Source: Thalassobaculum_A sp040219215 (lineage in GTDB: Bacteria > Pseudomonadota > Alphaproteobacteria > Thalassobaculales > Thalassobaculaceae). From it: a stretch of DNA of 64,000 nucleotides. A program made the position numbers and the translations under genes. The notes under the pieces were generated by a model. It saw only the letters and a program-made list of their open reading frames with translations, was not told where the DNA came from and did no database searches. Shown piece after piece: positions 26,156 to 35,064 of this stretch; position 1 is the first letter of the stretch, and each line of letters begins with the position of its first letter. The stretch is taken from the NCBI RefSeq assembly GCF_040219215.1, contig NZ_JAVJSX010000044.1, positions 124,001-188,000 on the forward strand, written 5' to 3'.

Positions 26156-26812
26156 TCAATTGGTCTTCTGAACGATCACCGCCCTGAGATCGACCACCTT
26201 GTGGTTCACGGTCTCAGATACCGCCAAGTCGTATGTGGAAATCGGCAGGGTCTCGATCACCTGATGGACGCCGTAGCGTCCGTTCCCCCATGAGTTGAGG
26301 AGTCTCACGAGATCGTCGATCGAGGCGCCGAACGGATCGACGGGGTTGACCGTGGACGGAAGATGTCTGGATGAGTGTTCCAGGATCATGAGTCCGCCGG
26401 GCTTCAGGCATTTTACCCATTGATCAAAACAATAACGTGGTTCGTAGGAATGATCCCACGAGTTGCTGTAGATAAAATCTGTTTCCGATATCCATTCGTC
26501 TTTTACATTATGGAAATCCCATTGGATGGTATTCGGGAATTGTACTGCTGTATCAGATATTTCAGTTCCAATAACGGTGCAGTTTAGAAATTCGCTGAAC
26601 CATTGTTGTTCGAGTCCCCGTCGTGTTCCATGGCAGAGACCGAATGTGCAGGGCCCGCGGATCTCCAGCACGCGCTCTGCGAGGTAACCGATGTTGTCCT
26701 TGATCGCAAAGACCGCATCCAGCTTGGCCTTGTTCGCCGCTATCTGGGTGGCCCTATAGCGGTCGTAGTCAAACGATCCGTCGTCTCTACGGAATTTGTA
26801 CAGCTTCGCCAT
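26156..26812 (-). CDS. Methyltransferase-like protein (SAM fold), atypical composition
   Basis: A 218-residue protein with features of a class I methyltransferase acting on a small molecule or sugar: ADRVLEIRGP-like region reading LAERVLEIRGPCTFGLCHGTR split into VLEIRGP and GLCHGTRRG, an acidic turn (VIGTEISDTA), FIYSNSWDHSYEP and LKPGGLMILEHSSRHL. It resembles methyltransferase type 11 or FkbM-adjacent proteins. The canonical glycine motif is poorly conserved. ATG 26812 has GAGGA five bases upstream. A longer frame to 26971 is possible. The 26400-26610 segment is clearly AT-rich compared with its neighbours, suggesting horizontal acquisition. Function unknown. Confidence 0.65.
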   Translation of the reverse strand: MAKLYKFRRDDGSFDYDRYRATQIAANKAKLDAVFAIKDNIGYLAERVLEIRGPCTFGLCHGTRRGLEQQWFSEFLNCTVIGTEISDTAVQFPNTIQWDFHNVKDEWISETDFIYSNSWDHSYEPRYCFDQWVKCLKPGGLMILEHSSRHLPSTVNPVDPFGASIDDLVRLLNSWGNGRYGVHQVIETLPISTYDLAVSETVNHKVVDLRAVIVQKTN

Positions 26813-27029
26813 TGGATCCTCGGCGCACACCGGTTGGGTGCATGGAATACATCCGAACCGGGCACGATGGTAGCCTGCCACTGGGAGCATGGCACGGTTC
26901 TCCGGACGCCACGTGGTGATGGATCGTGCAAGGCTCGATTCCTCGGTGACGCTGTCATGTTTGATTGCCATGGCAGCGTTGCCGGCTCGAGTGGTTTCGC
27001 CCCGCCTGCACCCGCCGTAGACTCAGATC

Positions 27030-28268
27030 ATGTCCCGCTTCCAGCCCTCCGCGGGCGGACTCGCCGCCCTTGGTGTGCTCGCCTTTTGCTTCGTCCTGAA
27101 CGCGCTCGCCCGCGGCGCTGGCGAGACGTACGCGGTTTTCCTGCTTCCGATAGGAGAGGAGACCGGCTGGCACCGCGGTGACCTGACGTCGGTGTACTCC
27201 CTATACATGGCGGCGAACGGCCTCGCATCGCCGTTCGTCGGGCTGGCTTTCGATCGTTTTGGGCCGCGGGTTCTCTATGTCTTCGGGCTCGTATCGCTCG
27301 GCGGGGGGTTCATGCTCGCCGGCTCCATGGCGAGCCTGTGGGAGATGTACCTGAGCGTCGGGCTCATGGGTGGGCTCGGCATTGCCTCGCTGGGCATGAT
27401 CCCGGCATCGGCGCTCATCAGCCGGTGGTTCGACCGGCGTCTGGCCACTGCAATGGCGGTCGCTTCGACTGGTCTGGGGACCGGGACACTGGTGCTGGTG
27501 CCGCTTGCCCAGGTGCTGATTGACGCTGAAGGATGGCGCACAGCCTATCTCTGGATCGGCGCAGTCATCGCGGCGGTGGCCGTACCGATCGCGTTGTTGC
27601 CCTGGGGTAGGATCACAAGCGGCGCGGTGGCCGAACGGCCGGCGGCTGAAAAGGTGCCGGCCGCTCACCCCGGCGTGCTGCGGGCTGTGCGGGGGCGGCC
27701 GTTCTGGGCGCTGTTCTTCGTGTTCTTCCTGACGGCGGTCGCCATCTACTCAGTGAGCCTGCAGTCGGTGGCCTATCTGGTCGATCAGGGGTTCTCGCCG
27801 CTGGAAGCTGCCGGAGCGTTCGGCTTTACCGGGGTGCTGTCGATTGCGGGAATGCTGGTGACCGGGATTGCGGCCGACCGGTATGGAAATCGTGTCACGG
27901 CGACCGTCAGCTATGCCTGCAGTTTCGTCGGCGTCGTCGCACTGTTCGCAATGCAGGCCGTGCCGTCGTTCGCGCTGGTTGTGGTGTTCGTGATCTTCTT
28001 CGGGGTCAGCATGGGCGCGCGCGGGCCGATCGTATCGACCGTCGCGGCCACGCTGTTCGCTGGACGGGGGCTCGGGACGATCTATGGAACGATCACCACC
28101 GGTCAGGGGTTGGGAGCCGCAGTCGGGTCCTGGATCGCCGGCTTCCTGCATGACCTTACCGGCGGGTACGATGCCGGATTCCTGATGTCGTCGGTGTTCA
28201 TTGGATTGGCGGTCGTCCTGTTCTGGACGGTGCCGGAACTTGTGGCCCGACGTTCAAGGCCCGCGTAG
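27030..28268 (+). CDS. MFS transporter, monocarboxylate/oxalate-formate antiporter-like
   Basis: Inner-membrane carrier of 412 residues with twelve predicted helices. The start (GAGETYAVFLLPIGEETGW), the loop-2/3 motif SPFVGLAFDRFGPR and the loop-8/9 VTGIAADRYGNR are typical of the MFS subgroup that includes OxlT and monocarboxylate carriers. Substrate unknown. The next gene on the same strand is an amidase, 147 bases away, and an amide-derived organic acid would be a plausible but unproven cargo. ATG 27030 has no strong ribosome-binding site. Confidence 0.88.
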   Translation: MSRFQPSAGGLAALGVLAFCFVLNALARGAGETYAVFLLPIGEETGWHRGDLTSVYSLYMAANGLASPFVGLAFDRFGPRVLYVFGLVSLGGGFMLAGSMASLWEMYLSVGLMGGLGIASLGMIPASALISRWFDRRLATAMAVASTGLGTGTLVLVPLAQVLIDAEGWRTAYLWIGAVIAAVAVPIALLPWGRITSGAVAERPAAEKVPAAHPGVLRAVRGRPFWALFFVFFLTAVAIYSVSLQSVAYLVDQGFSPLEAAGAFGFTGVLSIAGMLVTGIAADRYGNRVTATVSYACSFVGVVALFAMQAVPSFALVVVFVIFFGVSMGARGPIVSTVAATLFAGRGLGTIYGTITTGQGLGAAVGSWIAGFLHDLTGGYDAGFLMSSVFIGLAVVLFWTVPELVARRSRPA

Positions 28269-28415
28269 TGGAGTGCGACAGGTGCTACCGCAATGTCCCC
28301 ATGGTTGTAGAAAATCATTTTTAGCGTTTATCGTGAGGCGATGACATGCTCGCATGTTGATCGCTCAGCAATCGCGAGGCGTGCTCTCGCGGAGCTTCAA
28401 GACGCGAGGAGTTCC

Positions 28416-29870
28416 ATGCCCGACATCGCATTTCTCTCCGCGACGCAATTGGCGGCCCAGATCCGGGAACGGCAGATCGGTTGCCGGGAGTTGCTCGACC
28501 ACATTCTGGACCGGGTCGAACGCTACAATCCGTCGATGAACGCCATTGTCGTGCTGGACGTGGAACGTGCCCGGACTCGAGCCGATGCCGCCGACGCGGC
28601 GCTTGCTCGCGGTGACGTTTGGGGACCGCTGCACGGCGTTCCGATGACGATCAAGGAAAGCTACGACGTAGAGGGCCTGCCGACGACCTGGGGCCTGCCG
28701 GCGCTGGCCGACAACCGGGCCGAGCGCGACTCAACGGTGGTCCGACGGATGCGCGACGCCGGGGTGGTCTTGTTTGGAAAAACGAACGTGCCGGTCCTGC
28801 TTGCCGACTGGCAAAGCTACAATCCGGTGTATGGCAGTACCGGAAACCCATGGGACCTTTCCCGGACGCCGGGCGGCTCGTCGGGCGGCAGCGCTGCCGC
28901 CTTGGCCGCCGGGCTGACGGGTATCGATGCGGGCTCGGACATCGGTGCGTCCATCCGGAATCCGGCGCATTACTGCGGTGTGTACGGTCACAAGCCGACC
29001 TACGGGATTGTGTCGCCTCGCGGGCACGCGACACCGGGCGTGCTTTCCCAGGCAGACATTTCGGTCGTCGGGCCACTGGCGCGGTCTGCCGAGGACCTTG
29101 AGACGGCACTGGATGTCATGGCCGGCGCCGATGGCCTGGACAGCGAGTGTTGGCGCCTGAGTCTTCCGAAAGAGACTCGCACGCAGCCTCGCGAATTCCG
29201 GGCAGCGGTCATGCTGACCGATCCGAACTGCGCCCAGGACGACGCTCTGACAACCAAGCTTCAGGAAACCGTTGACGCCCTGGCGCGGATCGGCGTCTCC
29301 GTTTCGGACACCGCCCTTCCGGCTATCGACACGATGGAATCGCACCGACTCTACATTCACCTGCTGCGGGCGGCGACTTCCGCCCGGATGCCCGATGCGG
29401 ACTACGCAGAACAGCTGTCGTTTGCCGAGTCCGCCGAGGCCGATGACTTTGGCTACCTGCCGATGGTGGCGCGTGCGGTAACTCAGCCGCACCGCGATTG
29501 GCTGCGTGCCCACGAGCGTCGGACCCATCTTCGGGAGGCCTGGGCGCGGTATTTTCAGGAATGGGACGTTCTGCTCTGTCCGACGGCGGCGTCGACGGCG
29601 TTTCCCCATCAACAGGATGGCCAGCGGCACGAGCGGACGATTCTGATCAATGGCCGTCCCCAGCCGACGGTCGACCAGTTGTTCTGGGCCGGCCTGTCCT
29701 CGGTGGTCTATCTGCCGAGCACGGTCGCCCCGGTGGGTCTGGCCAAGGACGGCCTGCCGTGTGGACTCCAGATCATCGCGGGGCATGGGCGGGACAAGAC
29801 CGCTTTGGCGTTTGCCAGAATGATCGAGCGGGAACTCGGCGGATTCGTTCCGCCGGCCGGATATGACTGA
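28416..29870 (+). CDS. Amidase signature-family hydrolase
   Basis: Ser-cisSer-Lys amidohydrolase, 484 residues, hydrolysing a carboxamide or ester to acid and ammonia. The catalytic Lys is in VPMTIKESYDV, the first Ser in TPGGSSGGSAAALAAG and the nucleophile Ser in SDIGASIRNPAHYCGVYGHKPT. In most family members this reads GGSIR, and here GAS replaces GGS. ATG 28416 (MPDIAFLSATQLA) follows GAGGA. A frame from 28341 extends 25 codons upstream without good signals. Not part of a gatCAB set, as gatB and gatC are absent. Substrate unknown. Confidence 0.88.
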   Translation: MPDIAFLSATQLAAQIRERQIGCRELLDHILDRVERYNPSMNAIVVLDVERARTRADAADAALARGDVWGPLHGVPMTIKESYDVEGLPTTWGLPALADNRAERDSTVVRRMRDAGVVLFGKTNVPVLLADWQSYNPVYGSTGNPWDLSRTPGGSSGGSAAALAAGLTGIDAGSDIGASIRNPAHYCGVYGHKPTYGIVSPRGHATPGVLSQADISVVGPLARSAEDLETALDVMAGADGLDSECWRLSLPKETRTQPREFRAAVMLTDPNCAQDDALTTKLQETVDALARIGVSVSDTALPAIDTMESHRLYIHLLRAATSARMPDADYAEQLSFAESAEADDFGYLPMVARAVTQPHRDWLRAHERRTHLREAWARYFQEWDVLLCPTAASTAFPHQQDGQRHERTILINGRPQPTVDQLFWAGLSSVVYLPSTVAPVGLAKDGLPCGLQIIAGHGRDKTALAFARMIERELGGFVPPAGYD

Positions 29871-29937
29871 CGATCGTCAATCCTCCCTTAACGAGTATCC
29901 TCTAAGGGTGGGCGTGGTGAAGTAGCAGGGTCTTTGT

Positions 29938-31281
29938 ATGACGAGTGCGAGCGCGGCATCGCCCGATGGTCCAGCTGTTCCTGACAGCAAGGCCGTTGCG
30001 ACGGCGATCAAGCTTCACGATCGATACGTCAAGCGCCTGCCGGGCGGCCGACGCGCCCAGCTTGCTCACTTGCGTCTGGACGGCATCAATCTGAGTGGAC
30101 GAAGGCTGGACGAGATTGACTTCACCGGGTCGTCGCTGGTTGACGCCCGGCTTGAGAAGTCGGTCCTGTGCTTCGCGAACTTCTTCGGTGCCGACCTGAC
30201 ACGGGCGCGCCTCAACGGCGCCGATCTGACGAGGGCCGACCTTCGCGGAGCGTGCTTTCGCGGTGCCGACCTGTCGGGGGCGAACATGGCCCAGGCTGAT
30301 ATTCGCGAAGCGGTTCTGGTACGCGCGCGATCGGGCGGGGTTTCGGATTCCGAGTACTCCCAGGACGCTGCGAAGAACGGGTCGGACCTGTCGGGACTTC
30401 GAGCGCACGGCGCTGACATGACGGCTGCACGCATCGGAAACTCGTTTGCGGTTCGGGCGGACTTCACCGGTGCGCAGATGCGTAGCGTCTCGTTCCAGGG
30501 GGCCGACCTGCGGACCGCGGTGTTCCGGAACGCCAATCTTGAAGGCGCGCGGTTTGCCGGCTGCAAGGCGGCGAATGCCGACTTTCGAGGCGCCATCCTG
30601 ACCGATGTCTATCTGGAGGACTCCGATTTTGCCGGTGCCGATCTGACCGGCGCCATCATCGACATTGCGCTTCTCGACCATCCGGCGCTGCACAACGCCA
30701 CCAAGCCGATGACCGAGCAGGAAGCCGGACTGGATCTTCCGGCCCTCCTCGCCGAGCACAAGGTGTGGGTGGAGACCAACGCGGCAGGCGGTTCGCGTCT
30801 GGTGCTAACCGGAATGATGCTGCTCAGGCAGGATTGGGCCGGAAGCTCTCTGGCGGCGGCATCATTGCGGAACATGGTCCTGTTCTCATCGAACCTGGCC
30901 GGCGCGTCGATGGCACTGACCGACCTGACCGGAAGTGATCTGCGCCAGTCGAACCTGCGATCGGCCGATCTGCGCGGCGCGACGTTGAACGACGCGCACC
31001 TGAACGATGCCGACCTGCGTGGTGCCAATCTGGGGCCTTTGGCGGTCAGCGGACGTGGCCGGGAGATCGGGGCGAATGCGATTGCGGCCTCGCTGGTCGG
31101 CGCCCAGCTTGAAGGCGCGAAGCTCATGGGCATGAACTTCAGCAGTGCGGACTTGCGGCGGGTGGACCTGACGGACGCCGATCTGACCGGAGCGGTGTTG
31201 CGGGGCGCCATGCTGGAGGGGGCTCGCCTGCAAGGCGCGATCCTTGACGGCGTCGATCTCGACGGTGCCCGAGGACTCTGA
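29938..31281 (+). CDS. Pentapeptide-repeat protein
   Basis: A 447-residue protein made of two blocks of A(D/N)LXX repeats (about residues 40-235 and 285-445), predicted right-handed quadrilateral beta-helices. They are joined by a non-repeating linker (about 236-285) with LLAEHKVWVET, a linker form common in alphaproteobacterial repeat proteins. No signal peptide or membrane helix, so cytoplasmic. The biochemical role of most such proteins is unknown, although some mimic DNA and inhibit gyrase. It is followed two bases later by a histidine kinase, so the two are likely co-translated and may share a pathway. Confidence 0.9.
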   Translation: MTSASAASPDGPAVPDSKAVATAIKLHDRYVKRLPGGRRAQLAHLRLDGINLSGRRLDEIDFTGSSLVDARLEKSVLCFANFFGADLTRARLNGADLTRADLRGACFRGADLSGANMAQADIREAVLVRARSGGVSDSEYSQDAAKNGSDLSGLRAHGADMTAARIGNSFAVRADFTGAQMRSVSFQGADLRTAVFRNANLEGARFAGCKAANADFRGAILTDVYLEDSDFAGADLTGAIIDIALLDHPALHNATKPMTEQEAGLDLPALLAEHKVWVETNAAGGSRLVLTGMMLLRQDWAGSSLAAASLRNMVLFSSNLAGASMALTDLTGSDLRQSNLRSADLRGATLNDAHLNDADLRGANLGPLAVSGRGREIGANAIAASLVGAQLEGAKLMGMNFSSADLRRVDLTDADLTGAVLRGAMLEGARLQGAILDGVDLDGARGL

Positions 31282-31283
31282 CG

Positions 31284-32450
31284 GTGGTCCAGGGAGCCAA
31301 CATCGCGCCACCGCTGGATGACCGGACGACCGTTGCCGGCGGTGGGGTGTCGATCGAGGCGTTGCCGGCAGCGGTTGTCGTGTTGAGTGACGACCGTATC
31401 GTCGACGTCAACGCCAATGGGCTTTGTCTGGCTGGTGTCGTCGATCGGGCGGAGCTGGTGGGTCGGCCGTTCGCCGAGGTGGTGGTCGTCGGCGACCCGG
31501 TGTCCGCTGATCACGGGGGCGCCGGATCCTCGGACGGCGGCGGGATTCGGTGGAGACATGCGCTGATCCGGCCCGTTGCCGGAGCCGCTGCAGCTATCCT
31601 GGTATCGCAGGGCCCAGACTGGATCGTCGACGGCCAGACCACTCGTCTGGTTCTTCTTGTTCCGTCGGTGGCGAATGGCGACGAGGCATTGGATGCCGAC
31701 GCCCGGCATGAGGCTCGCGGCAGGATCGCGGACGTCTTCGCCAACTTGGCACACGAGATGCGCACCCCGCTCAACGCGGTCATCGGGTTCGGGGAAATAC
31801 TGGTCGGCGAGCACTTCGGCCCGCTGGCCGCGCGCTACAAGGACTATTCCCGCGACATCGTGGGGGCCGGCTACCATCTGCTTGCCCTGGTGAACGGTGC
31901 CCTGGACCTTGGCAGGGCGAGTGCCGGCCCGGACACCCTGGACGAACGTCCGGTGGAATTGCGTGCGGTCCTGACGTCGACCATTGCGATGCTGCAGCAT
32001 TCGGCGACCCTCAAGTCGATTACAGTCGAGATCGTCGATCTGACCGGGTTGCCGTTGATCTACGCCGACGAAACCCGGATGCGGCAGCTCTTCGTCAACC
32101 TGATCAGCAATGCGATCAAGTACTCGCCCGTTGGACGGGGGGTGACGATCAAGCATTGGATCGAAGACGACGGGCGGGTGTGCATCGATGTCATTGATGG
32201 CGGCGTCGGCATGTCGCGGGAGGAGGTAGCAATCGCGCTGCTGCCGTTCGGCCGAACCGACTCCGCCATGCGAACCGGCGAGGCGGGGACCGGCCTTGGG
32301 TTGCCGATCTGCAAGGCGATCGTCGAGGCGCATGGCGGTCGTCTGACAATCGACAGCGCGCCGAGGCGTGGCACCACCATCTCGGTCATCCTCCCGGCGA
32401 ACCGCCTGGTCGCGGCACCTGGGCACGGCGGCCTGCTGAACCTCCTTTAG
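31284..32450 (+). CDS. PAS-type sensor histidine kinase
   Basis: Soluble kinase of 388 residues. An N-terminal PAS-like domain (about 15-130: ALPAAVVVLSDDRIVDVNANG) is followed by the dimerisation domain NLAHEMRTPLNAVIGF (phospho-acceptor about His157) and ATPase domain with N box LFVNLISNAIKYSP, G1 VIDGGVGMS and G2 GEAGTGLGLPICKAI. The GEILVGEHFGPLAARYKDYSRDI helix pair is typical of alphaproteobacterial kinases in the PleC/DivJ-like group. GTG start two bases after the pentapeptide-repeat gene. No receiver or response regulator adjacent. The signal is unknown. Confidence 0.9.
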   Translation: MVQGANIAPPLDDRTTVAGGGVSIEALPAAVVVLSDDRIVDVNANGLCLAGVVDRAELVGRPFAEVVVVGDPVSADHGGAGSSDGGGIRWRHALIRPVAGAAAAILVSQGPDWIVDGQTTRLVLLVPSVANGDEALDADARHEARGRIADVFANLAHEMRTPLNAVIGFGEILVGEHFGPLAARYKDYSRDIVGAGYHLLALVNGALDLGRASAGPDTLDERPVELRAVLTSTIAMLQHSATLKSITVEIVDLTGLPLIYADETRMRQLFVNLISNAIKYSPVGRGVTIKHWIEDDGRVCIDVIDGGVGMSREEVAIALLPFGRTDSAMRTGEAGTGLGLPICKAIVEAHGGRLTIDSAPRRGTTISVILPANRLVAAPGHGGLLNLL

Positions 32451-32531
32451 AGTCGGAAGCCGACCCTCGGTCATTGTCGCTCCACCGGTCGGCGGGCATG
32501 ATCGTGTCCGCGTGCCCCCTCGGAGGATGAT

Positions 32532-33713
32532 ATGACCCGGATCACTCGCGTTGAGGTTCACGAGTTCGGCTTTGATGCGGTGAACCTCGGCCGTGTCGCC
32601 GAAGGTGGCAGCATCGGCTCGCTGAGCTATCGCAAGGGTGCGACGTCACGGATCTCCAAGTATGCCGTTCGGATCCAGACCGAGGACGGGTGCCGTGGCG
32701 AGTACGTGACCCATTGGGTGGCTTCACCCTCGGCGTTGGGGCAGACCCTGATGCTGGCCCCGCTGCTGATCGGACGGCATGCCGAACAGCGCGAGGGAAT
32801 ATGGGACGATCTGAAGCGAGAGGCTCGGCAGTTCGATCATATGGGACATGGGCCGATCGACATTGCCTTGTGGGACTGGACCGGCAAGCACTTGGGATGC
32901 TCGATTTCGACGCTGCTGGGTGCGCATCGTCAACGCCTACCGGCGTACGCCTCGACCTATCATGGCGACCGCGACGGTGGCCTGGACAGCCCGGAGGCGT
33001 TCGGCGAGTTCGCGCTGCAGTGCCGGCAGATGGGCTACCGGGCGTTCAAGGTGCATGGCTGGCATGAAGGGGATCGTCGGGAGGAAGCGGCCAACGTGCT
33101 GAAGGTCCGGGAGATGGTCGGCGACACCATGACGCTGATGCTCGACCCCGCATGTGAACTGCGGACGTTTGCCGATGCCTTGTACGTCGGGCGCGCCTGC
33201 GACGACGCCGACTACTTCTGGTACGAGGACCCGTTTCGGGACTCCGGCGTTTCCGCCTTTGCGCATAAGCGGCTGCGCGAGATGATCAGGACTCCGATCC
33301 TGCAGACCGAGCACATCCGCGGCGTCGAGCCGAAGGCGGATTTCCTGATCGCCGGTGGAACGGACTTCCTGCGGTCCGACCCCGAGTATGACATGGGCAT
33401 CACCGGGGCTATGAAGATCCACCACCTGGCCGAGGCGTTCGGCATCGATGTCGAGGTGCACGCCGCCGGACCAGCGCATCGCCACGTGATGGCGGCAACC
33501 CGGAACAGCAACTACTACGAAGTTGCCCTGGTCGGTCCCGACTGCCCGAATGCGGTACCGCCGGTCTACACCTGTGGCTATACCGACCAGCTCGATTGTG
33601 TCGATACCGATGGCTGCGTTCCGGTTCCGACCGGTCCGGGTCTGGGCGTGGTCTACGACTGGGATTTCATCGAGGCGAACCGCACTCGGTACGAAGTGTT
33701 CGAGAACCGGTGA
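32532..33713 (+). CDS. Enolase-superfamily enzyme (mandelate racemase/muconate-lactonising type), member 1
   Basis: TIM-barrel enzyme of 393 residues that would abstract a proton alpha to a carboxylate, probably an acid-sugar dehydratase or racemase. The second-strand motif is AFKVHGW (KxH rather than the usual KxK). Metal ligands appear in MLDPAC (Asp), WYEDPF (Glu) and QTEHIRG (Glu), and a candidate His is in VEVHAAGPAHRH. A good GGAGGA lies upstream of ATG 32532. Substrate not predictable. Next to a second, distant family member, 70 bases on, in the same orientation. Confidence 0.85.
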   Translation: MTRITRVEVHEFGFDAVNLGRVAEGGSIGSLSYRKGATSRISKYAVRIQTEDGCRGEYVTHWVASPSALGQTLMLAPLLIGRHAEQREGIWDDLKREARQFDHMGHGPIDIALWDWTGKHLGCSISTLLGAHRQRLPAYASTYHGDRDGGLDSPEAFGEFALQCRQMGYRAFKVHGWHEGDRREEAANVLKVREMVGDTMTLMLDPACELRTFADALYVGRACDDADYFWYEDPFRDSGVSAFAHKRLREMIRTPILQTEHIRGVEPKADFLIAGGTDFLRSDPEYDMGITGAMKIHHLAEAFGIDVEVHAAGPAHRHVMAATRNSNYYEVALVGPDCPNAVPPVYTCGYTDQLDCVDTDGCVPVPTGPGLGVVYDWDFIEANRTRYEVFENR

Positions 33714-33783
33714 TTGCCGAGGCGTCCATCCGATGCATGGCAGCACCGCTGAGCCGTCCGATCTGACCGGAGTATCTGACACG

Positions 33784-34881
33784 ATGACAAGAATCGAATC
33801 CGTCGACGCGCGTCTCTTCCGGGTTCCACTGGCCGAGGTCCTGAGCGATGCCAAGCATGGTGACCATTCGCACTTCGAACTGGTGACAGTCACGATCAGG
33901 TTCGAGGATGGAATAGAGGGTACCGGCTACACTTACACAGGCGGCCGGGGTGGGCAGGCCATCCTTGCCATGATCAACCACGACCTGACGCCCTTCCTGA
34001 TCGGCCGGGATGCCGCCGCGGTGGAAACGCTCCATGACGACATGCAATGGCACGTGCACTACGTCGGACGCGGCGGCATCGCATCTTTTGCCATCTCGGC
34101 GGTCGACATCGCGCTGTGGGATGGGCGAGGCAAGCGGAGCGGAGAGCCGCTGTGGAAGATGGCTGGCGGGTCTGGACAGACCAGCAAGGCGTATTGCGGC
34201 GGCATCGATCTCAACTTCCCGCTCGAGAAGCTGCTGGTCACCGTGCAGGGCTATCTCGATCGAGGGTTCAACGGGGTGAAGATCAAGGTCGGCAAGGCGG
34301 ATCTGGCCGAGGATGTGGCACGGGTGCGGGCGGTCCGCGAGTTGATCGGACCTGATGTCGCCTTCATGGTCGACGCCAACTATTCATTGAGCGTGGACGA
34401 GGCGATCCGCGCCGCCAGAGCGTTCAAGCCATACGATCTGGTGTGGTTCGAGGAGCCGATCATCCCGGACGACTATACCGGCTATGCCCGCGTTGCAGAC
34501 GAGACCGGTGTGCCGATCGCGATGGGTGAGAACCTGCACACGATTCATGAGTTCGAGCATGCGTTCGCCCAATCGAAACTCGCGTATATTCAACCCGATG
34601 CGTCGAACTGCGGCGGAATCACCGGCTGGCTGCGCGTCGCGGGGTTGTCACGTCGGCACGGCCTGCCTGTGTGCAGCCACGGGATGCAGGAGCTGCACGT
34701 AAGCCTGATGGCCGGGCAGCCGAACGCGGGTTGGATGGAGGTTCACTCCTTCCCGATCGACGCCTACACGATGCTTCCACTCGTTGTGAAAAACCAGGTG
34801 GCAGTGGCGCCGGATACTCCCGGATCAGGGGTCGTTTTCGACTGGCACAAGCTCGAGTCGGCGCACGATGCACACGTGTAG
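33784..34881 (+). CDS. Enolase-superfamily enzyme (mandelate racemase subgroup), member 2
   Basis: 365-residue barrel enzyme with full mandelate-racemase-type catalytic set: KIKVG (Lys pair), FMVDANYS (Asp ligand), WFEEPI (Glu), MGENLHT (Glu), PDASNCGGITG (Asp of the dyad) and CSHGMQE (His of the dyad). Such enzymes racemise or dehydrate acid sugars such as galactarate, talarate or related aldonates. ATG 33784 matches the usual family start. ATG 33735 is a weaker alternative. It follows member 1 by 70 bases, and the pair suggests a sugar-acid pathway. Confidence 0.88.
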   Translation: MTRIESVDARLFRVPLAEVLSDAKHGDHSHFELVTVTIRFEDGIEGTGYTYTGGRGGQAILAMINHDLTPFLIGRDAAAVETLHDDMQWHVHYVGRGGIASFAISAVDIALWDGRGKRSGEPLWKMAGGSGQTSKAYCGGIDLNFPLEKLLVTVQGYLDRGFNGVKIKVGKADLAEDVARVRAVRELIGPDVAFMVDANYSLSVDEAIRAARAFKPYDLVWFEEPIIPDDYTGYARVADETGVPIAMGENLHTIHEFEHAFAQSKLAYIQPDASNCGGITGWLRVAGLSRRHGLPVCSHGMQELHVSLMAGQPNAGWMEVHSFPIDAYTMLPLVVKNQVAVAPDTPGSGVVFDWHKLESAHDAHV

Positions 34882-35064
34882 GAGCAGGCTGCGGTTTACG
34901 GAGGCGGATACCATTGGGTGTTAAAAGTATTACCGACTTGTTCGGATAATCCGCACACTTTCGTTATACCGAACAGGGTAAATGCTCTGTTAAGGATCTA
35001 TTTTCATTCATTATTTGCACAAATGAGGTATCCTCCGCGGGCGTTTGGAGCGGAGGGGCGAAAG

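Noticed and set aside
30609..32561. 650-codon minus-strand frame opposite the pentapeptide-repeat and kinase genes
   Set aside because: Shadow of highly biased codons. Serine- and arginine-rich with no domain.
32532..34881. Recent tandem duplication of the enolase-superfamily genes
   Set aside because: Outside the metal-ligand motifs there is little similarity and the signatures differ.
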